Source of the DNA: Frankiales bacterium
GTDB lineage: Bacteria; Actinomycetota; Actinomycetes; Mycobacteriales; SCTD01
DNA: 10,603 bases
Reading direction: 5' to 3'
Assembly: GCA_004299215.1 (NCBI GenBank)
Contig: SCTD01000255.1
Span: 1 to 10,603, forward strand
Numbering within the stretch: position 1 is the stretch's first letter; every line of letters starts with the position of its first letter. The position numbers and the translations under genes were made by a program. Below are positions 7,095 to 10,603 of the stretch, in pieces. A model generated the notes under the pieces. That model was not told the origin of the DNA. It searched no databases and was given only the letters and a program-made list of their open reading frames with translations.

Positions 7095-7764
7095 CTAGGC
7101 CTCGTCCGGCGCGACGTGCGAGGCGTCGTACGCCCCTCTCCGCCACTGCTGCAGCGGTCCGGCGGGGCGGATCCCGCCACCGGTGGTCCACGGGTTGAAC
7201 CGGGTCTCGCGGCCGAGCGGGGCCGGCGCCTCGCCGGTCGTGCGCAGCACGCCCCACGGCCGCCACGGTCCGTGCGGGCGTGGCGACCAGCAGCTCCACG
7301 CCGATCTCGTCCGGAAGGTGCGACAGGGGAGCGGACCCCTGCCCGGGCAGGGCGCGCGCCCCGACGAGCAGGCGCGAGCCCACCACGTCGTAGGGCAGCA
7401 GCGAGCAGTGGAGCCAGCCGAGGTGGTCGCGGCCGGCCCACGGGACGCGGCGCAGCACCGGCTCGGGCCGGGTCGAGTCGAGCAGCAGGTCCTGGTGCGC
7501 GCCGGGTCCGTGCGCGTCGAGGACGCGGACCGCGAGGCCGAGCACGTCCGGCAGCGGCTCGGGGAGGCCGGCCGAGCGCGAGAAGCGGGCGAGGACGTCG
7601 TACGACCCCGGTGCGTCCAGCAGCGGCGCACCCGTGCCGACGCCGCCGGTCACGGTGAGCCGGCCGGTCAGCGTGCGGCCGCGGGGGTGGACGACACGCT
7701 CGCCGCGGACCCTGCTGGCGGCGCGGAAGGCAGCGGCGCCGAGCGTCGCGAGAGGGGAGGCCAC
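7095..7764 (-). pseudogene. Small catalase-like protein, reading frame broken by an apparent +1 frameshift
   Basis: From the GTG at 7764 the first ~170 residues read like a catalase-superfamily protein. 'RGERVVHPRG' matches the catalase segment carrying the distal His (here H26). 'ARFSRSAGLPEPLPDVLGLAVRV' (split: ARFSRSAGLPEP, LPDVLGLAVRV) matches the catalase 'RFS...D.RG.A.KF' region. After 'TPARTVAAVG' this frame turns into Arg/Pro-rich noise, while the frame one base over becomes protein-like: VLRTTGEAPAP, GRETRFNPWTT, AYDASHVAPDEA, ending at the TAG at 7095. Dropping one base from the CCCC run at 7252-7255 joins the two into one 222-residue protein. Short length and lack of an obvious proximal Tyr motif mean true catalase activity is doubtful. 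It may be a pseudogene, a sequencing indel or, less likely, programmed frameshifting. The start lacks a ribosome site. Confidence 0.62.
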
Positions 7765-7863
7765 GAGGCGTCGCTACCCGCAGATCGCCGTGATCGATCC
7801 CACGCTCCCCGGCTGGCTCGCGCGGGTTGTGCGGTGGGACACTTGGGCGACATCCGCAACGCC

Positions 7864-7869
7864 GAGGAG
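7864..7869 (+). promoter_or_regulatory. Ribosome-binding site (GAGGAG) fixing the acyl-CoA dehydrogenase start
   Basis: GAGGAG lies four bases before the ATG at 7874. The frame is open 240 bases further upstream to an ATG at 7634, but that stretch is antisense to the catalase-like gene and has no family homology. Confidence 0.75.
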
Positions 7870-7873
7870 CGAC

Positions 7874-9076
7874 ATGGGACGCCTGGCCGCCACCGAGGGC
7901 CTCACCGAGGTCCAGACGGAGATCCTGAGCACGGTCAAGGACTTCGTGGACAAGGAGATCCTGCCGTACGCCACGGACCTCGAGCACAAGGACGAGTTCC
8001 CGGACGCGATCGTCGACGGCATGAAGGAGATGGGCCTGTTCGGGCTCATGATCCCCGAGGAGTACGGCGGCCTCGGCGAGTCGCTGCTGACCTACGCGCT
8101 CGTCGTCGAGCAGATCGCCCGCGGCTGGATGAGCGTCTCGGGTGTCATCAACACCCACTTCATCGTGGCGTACATGCTCAAGCAGCACGGCACCCAGGAG
8201 CAGAAGGAGCGGCTGCTGCCGCTCATGGCCACCGGTGAGCTGCGCGGCGGCTTCTCGATGTCCGAGCCCGGTTGCGGCTCGGACGTCTCCGCCATCAAGA
8301 GCAGGGCGGTGAAGGACGGGGACGAGTACGTCCTGGACGGCCAGAAGATGTGGCTCACCAACGGCGCGCGCGCCGGGCTGATCGCCACCCTGGTGAAGAC
8401 CGACGAGGGCGCCGACTCGGTCTACAAGAACATGACGACGTTCCTCGTCGAGAAGGAGCCCGGCTTCGGGCAGACGGCCCCGGGGATCACCATCCCCGGG
8501 AAGATCGAGAAGATGGGCTACAAGGGCGTCGAGACGACCGAGATGGTCATGGAGGGCGCCCGCGTCCCCGCGTCGTCGATCCTCGGCGGCGACGCCGGCC
8601 GGGGCCAGGGCTTCTACCAGATGATGGACGGCGTCGAGGTCGGCCGCGTCAACGTCGCCGCCCGCGCCTGCGGCATCTCGATCCGCGCCTTCGAGCTGGC
8701 CATCGCCTACGCGCAGCAGCGGACGACCTTCGGCAAGCAGATCGCCGACCACCAGGCGATCGCCTTCAAGCTCGCGGAGATGGCGACCAAGGTCGAGGCC
8801 GCCCACGCCCTGATGGTCAACGCCGCGCGGCTCAAGGACGCCGGCAAGCGCAACGACGTCGAGGCCGGCATGGCCAAGCTGCTCGCGTCGGAGTACTGCG
8901 CCGAGGTCACCCAGGAGAGCTTCCGCATCCACGGCGGCTACGGCTACTCCAAGGAGTACGAGATCGAGCGCCTCATGCGCGAGGCGCCCTTCCTGCTCAT
9001 CGGCGAGGGCACGTCCGAGATCCAGAAGACGATCATCAGCCGCGGCCTGCTCAAGGACTACAAGCTCCAGGGCTGA
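7874..9076 (+). CDS. Acyl-CoA dehydrogenase
   Basis: 400-residue FAD enzyme that oxidises acyl-CoA to the trans-2-enoyl-CoA, passing electrons to electron-transfer flavoprotein; the length is normal. The N-terminal helical domain includes 'GLFGLMIPEEYGGLGES' (54-70). The middle beta domain carries the FAD/substrate signature 'FSMSEPGCGSD' (127-137) and 'DGQKMWLTNG'. The C-terminal domain has 'QRTTFGKQIADHQAIAFKLAEM' (split: QRTTFGKQIADHQ, AIAFKLAEM), 'ESFRIHGGYGYSKEYEIER' and 'GEGTSEIQ'. In the last motif E378 is at the position of the catalytic base of medium/short-chain enzymes. The chain length or branched substrate cannot be told; fatty acid or branched amino acid breakdown are the usual roles. 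It diverges from the catalase-like gene (109-base gap) and ends 3 bases before a strong hairpin, so it is probably a single-gene unit. Confidence 0.96.
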   Translation: MGRLAATEGLTEVQTEILSTVKDFVDKEILPYATDLEHKDEFPDAIVDGMKEMGLFGLMIPEEYGGLGESLLTYALVVEQIARGWMSVSGVINTHFIVAYMLKQHGTQEQKERLLPLMATGELRGGFSMSEPGCGSDVSAIKSRAVKDGDEYVLDGQKMWLTNGARAGLIATLVKTDEGADSVYKNMTTFLVEKEPGFGQTAPGITIPGKIEKMGYKGVETTEMVMEGARVPASSILGGDAGRGQGFYQMMDGVEVGRVNVAARACGISIRAFELAIAYAQQRTTFGKQIADHQAIAFKLAEMATKVEAAHALMVNAARLKDAGKRNDVEAGMAKLLASEYCAEVTQESFRIHGGYGYSKEYEIERLMREAPFLLIGEGTSEIQKTIISRGLLKDYKLQG

Positions 9077-9079
9077 CTG

Positions 9080-9130
9080 CTTGCGTCATGCTCAGCGGCG
9101 CCTGCGGCGCTCCGCTGAGCATGACGCAAG
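9080..9130. terminator. 19-bp perfect-stem hairpin, bidirectional terminator and member of a 51-nt palindromic repeat
   Basis: The left arm 9080-9098 (CTTGCGTCATGCTCAGCGG) is exactly complementary to 9112-9130, enclosing a 13-nt loop. It begins 3 bases after the acyl-CoA dehydrogenase stop and ends 8 bases before the stop of the convergent FMN reductase gene, which fits a two-way terminator. There is no T-tract, apart from CAAG/CTTG ends. A diverged copy of the same length at 3980-4030 shows that it also belongs to a repeat family. Confidence 0.8.
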
Positions 9131-9138
9131 GACGTGGT

Positions 9139-9651
9139 CTAGGCGGCGAGGCCGGGCTGCTCCACGACGGCGATCAGCTCGGCGAGGAGTTCCTGCAGGG
9201 CGTCGCCCGCGAGCCGCTCGTTCACCGCGTCGACGGTGACCGGCGGGCCGACCAGCACGGCGCCGGCGTTGGCGAGGACGGTGCGCAGCGACACGATCGC
9301 GCGGGCGCCGCCGACGGCGCCGGGGGAGGCAGCGACCGTGACGACGGGCTTGCCGCGCAGGGCTCCGGCGGCGTACGGGCGGCTCAGCCAGTCGATGGCG
9401 TTGCCCAGCAGGCCGGGGATGGTCCCGTTGTACTCCGGGGTGATCACCACGACGGCGTCGGCCTGCTCCACCTGGGCCCGCAGGGCCTGCACCTCTGCGG
9501 GCGCGGCCGCCTCCAGGTCCTGGTCGAAGTACGGCAGCTCGGTCAGCCGCGGAGCGAGGACGGCTCCGGGCAGGGCGGCGACGAGGGACTCGCCGAGCAC
9601 GCGGGTGTAGGAGTCGCGGCGGGCGGAGCCGGTGAGGACGAGGACGGTCAT
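9139..9651 (-). CDS. NAD(P)H-dependent FMN reductase family (flavodoxin-like fold)
   Basis: 170-residue soluble flavoprotein of the NADPH-dependent FMN reductase/azoreductase group, which reduces flavin, quinones or azo compounds. The flavin phosphate loop is TGSARRDSYT (7-16). TPEYNGTIPGLLGNAIDWLS (71-90) is the hallmark FMN-binding and dimer motif, and 'KPVVTVAASPGAVGGARA' (101-118) forms the second flavin loop. ATG at 9651 has an excellent GGAGG ribosome site (9658-9662) six bases upstream. It is transcribed away from the suppressor-of-fused gene, with a palindromic site in the gap that may control it. MarR/HxlR-type redox control is common for such genes, but no regulator gene is visible here. 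Physiological substrate unknown. Confidence 0.93.
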   Translation of the reverse strand: MTVLVLTGSARRDSYTRVLGESLVAALPGAVLAPRLTELPYFDQDLEAAAPAEVQALRAQVEQADAVVVITPEYNGTIPGLLGNAIDWLSRPYAAGALRGKPVVTVAASPGAVGGARAIVSLRTVLANAGAVLVGPPVTVDAVNERLAGDALQELLAELIAVVEQPGLAA

Positions 9652-9691
9652 GCGGGGCCTCCGGGGTCAGGGGTGTCGCGTCGTACAAGTA

Positions 9692-9705
9692 GTTGCACGT
9701 TCAAC
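9692..9705. promoter_or_regulatory. Candidate operator: near-perfect 14-bp palindrome in the divergent gap
   Basis: GTTGCACGTTCAAC is an inverted repeat with six of seven base pairs matched (the mismatch is 9696/9701). It is AT-richer than its surroundings and lies 41 bases upstream of the FMN reductase ATG and 27 bases upstream of the suppressor-of-fused GTG. The size and symmetry suit a dimeric winged-helix repressor of the MarR type. On the minus strand it contains TTGAAC, which could be a -35 box. Confidence 0.42.
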
Positions 9706-9719
9706 CGATTCCCGAAACC

Positions 9720-9725
9720 TAGGCT
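9720..9725 (+). promoter_or_regulatory. Candidate -10 hexamer (TAGGCT) for leaderless start of the suppressor-of-fused gene
   Basis: TAGGCT fits TANNNT and is followed by seven bases and then GTG at 9733. No ribosome-binding site precedes that GTG, so a leaderless transcript is plausible. TTGCAC at 9693-9698 is a possible -35, but the spacer (21 nt) is longer than usual. Confidence 0.35.
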
Positions 9726-9732
9726 GACCGCC

Positions 9733-10326
9733 GTGGCCCTCGACCCGGACTCCGTGCTGCTCCAGGTCGAGGCGCACCTGCTGTCGGTGCTCGGCCAGGA
9801 CAGCGGCCGGGCGGGGGTGTCCTTCCTGGGTGCCGAGCGGGTCGACGTGCTCCGCTTCGGACCCGACCCGGACGGGCTGGTCCGCTACTGCACCCTCGGC
9901 ATGAGCCGCGCCCCCATGGGCGACCCCGGCGCGCTGGTGGTGCTGGACGACGGGCCGCGCGCCGAGCTGCTGCTCAGCGTCAACGACCTGCAGGACAGCG
10001 TGCTGCGCAGGCTCGCCGTCCTGGCCGCCAGCCCCAGCGTCGAGGGCGTCGTCCTCGTCCCCGGCGCCGGGCTCGACCTGGGCGAGCCGCTCTGGGACGG
10101 CGCGCCGTTCACCGCGGTGCTCGTCGGGGAGCCGGGCGGGCTGGTGCCCGACCTGGACCTCGAGGATCACCAGCCGGTCCGCTTCCTCCCGCTGCTGCCG
10201 ATGACCCCCAACGAGGCCGCCTGGAAGCGGGTGCACGGCGCGCAGGCGCTCGAGCAGCGCTGGCTCGACCGGGGCACCGACCTGCGCGACCCCCGCCGCG
10301 CCGAGGTCGACCTGACCGCCCCGTGA
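9733..10326 (+). CDS. Suppressor of fused (SUFU) domain protein
   Basis: 197 residues matching in pattern the bacterial suppressor-of-fused-like domain family, whose role in bacteria is not established (some members are immunity proteins to polymorphic toxins). The recognisable part is the C-terminal half: 'VRFLPLLPMTPNEAAWKRVHGA' (149-170; split VRFLPLLPM, TPNEAAWKRVHGA) followed by 'RGTDLRDPRR' (180-189). The N-terminal half, including 'RYCTLGMSRAPMGDPG' (51-66), also fits. It is a soluble protein without signal peptide. The start is taken at GTG 9733 because 'LDPDSVLLQVEAHL' begins there and the gap upstream contains the regulatory sites. Its TGA overlaps the GTG of the DUF2332 gene. No toxin gene is seen nearby, so an immunity role is not supported. 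Confidence 0.8.
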   Translation: MALDPDSVLLQVEAHLLSVLGQDSGRAGVSFLGAERVDVLRFGPDPDGLVRYCTLGMSRAPMGDPGALVVLDDGPRAELLLSVNDLQDSVLRRLAVLAASPSVEGVVLVPGAGLDLGEPLWDGAPFTAVLVGEPGGLVPDLDLEDHQPVRFLPLLPMTPNEAAWKRVHGAQALEQRWLDRGTDLRDPRRAEVDLTAP

Positions 10327-10603
10327 GGGGGTTGGTGGAGCGCTTCCGGCTCCAGGCGGGCTACTGCCGCAGCGCCGGCAGCCCGCTCACCGGGGACGTG
10401 CTCGACGCCGCGGCTGCCGACCTCGTCGCGGGCGGGCCGGTCGCCGACCTCATGGCAGCGCACGAGCACGACCCGCCGGGCAGCGTCCCGGCGCTCCGGC
10501 TGGCCGGAGCGCTGCACCGGCTGGTGCTCGAGCGGCGCGCCCGGCGGGTCGTGCTCGTGCGCTGCCATGAGGTCGGCGACCGGCCCGCCCGCGACGAGGT
10601 CGG
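10323..10603 (+). CDS. DUF2332 family protein, N-terminal part (continues beyond window)
   Basis: 93 codons are visible before the right edge. The pattern 'RFRLQAGYCRSAGSPLTGDVLDAAAADL' (split: RFRLQAGYCRSAGSP, LTGDVLDAAAADL), then 'AGGPVADLM' and 'LRLAGALHRLVLE', matches the N-terminus of actinobacterial DUF2332 proteins, whose function is unknown. GTG at 10323 overlaps the preceding stop as GTGA. A GTG at 10335 with GAGGGG shortly upstream is an alternative start. After 'LVLE' the family usually reads 'GRAPxLAxxYPSxGG', but here it reads RRARRVVLVRCHEVGD, so this copy is either divergent or damaged near the edge. Confidence 0.68.
   Translation, partial: MRGLVERFRLQAGYCRSAGSPLTGDVLDAAAADLVAGGPVADLMAAHEHDPPGSVPALRLAGALHRLVLERRARRVVLVRCHEVGDRPARDEV

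Noticed and set aside
7634..7873. 80-residue N-terminal extension of the acyl-CoA dehydrogenase
   Set aside because: The extension is antisense to the catalase-like gene and lacks homology, while the ATG at 7874 has a good ribosome-binding site.
7055..8932. 625-residue minus-strand open frame opposite the acyl-CoA dehydrogenase
   Set aside because: Low-complexity His/Asp/Leu/Gly content antisense to an unmistakable dehydrogenase; it also runs in the wrong frame through the catalase-like gene.
8272..10326. 684-residue plus-strand open frame ending in the SUFU protein
   Set aside because: Out of frame with the dehydrogenase and antisense to the FMN reductase. Only the part from 9733 has family similarity.
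1..10603. CRISPR array, tRNA/rRNA genes, insertion sequence or prophage
   Set aside because: No regularly spaced direct repeats, no recognisable RNA gene, and no transposase, integrase or phage protein in any frame.

Overview
The window is very GC-rich, with G or C at almost every third codon position and frequent GTG starts. Its gene families (MgtE-like/DUF1003 pair, DUF2332, a bacterial suppressor-of-fused domain protein, PilB-type ATPase with a zinc-ribbon tail) point to a high-GC actinobacterium, probably Nocardioides or a relative in the Propionibacteriales. The assignment is inferred from composition and families only. No rRNA, tRNA, CRISPR array, insertion sequence or phage gene was seen. 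This looks like ordinary chromosome with short intergenic gaps, none over 130 bases.

Region 1 (1-3957, minus strand) reads right to left. An MgtE-like cytosolic CBS-domain protein overlaps a DUF1003 two-helix membrane protein. A strong 13-bp hairpin follows, and then a PilB/GspE-type secretion or pilus ATPase that runs off the left edge. The ATPase ends in an extra double zinc ribbon. The first two genes look like a coupled unit. The ATPase may be a separate unit because the hairpin separates it.

Region 2 (4082-5688, plus strand) is a tight two-gene unit: a short-chain dehydrogenase followed by a PhzF-family isomerase/epimerase, with overlapping stop and start. A small unknown protein (minus, 5716-6069) and a divergent EamA/DMT-type exporter (plus, 6102-7028) follow.

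Region 3 (7095-9076) has a divergent pair. The minus-strand gene is a small catalase-like protein broken by an apparent one-base insertion in a run of four C. The plus-strand gene is an intact acyl-CoA dehydrogenase whose true start lies well inside its longest open frame.

Region 4 (9080-10603) begins with a near-perfect 51-nt hairpin between convergent genes. An NAD(P)H-dependent FMN reductase (minus) follows, diverging from a suppressor-of-fused domain gene (plus) that overlaps a DUF2332 gene cut by the right edge. A palindromic operator-like site lies in the divergent gap.

The most notable non-coding signal is that the 51-nt hairpin at 9080-9130 has a diverged, same-length relative at 3980-4030, in a divergent promoter region. 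This suggests a dispersed palindromic repeat family. I found no convincing new multi-gene system. The best leads are the repeat family, the zinc-ribbon tail on the ATPase, the frameshifted catalase-like gene and the candidate operator.
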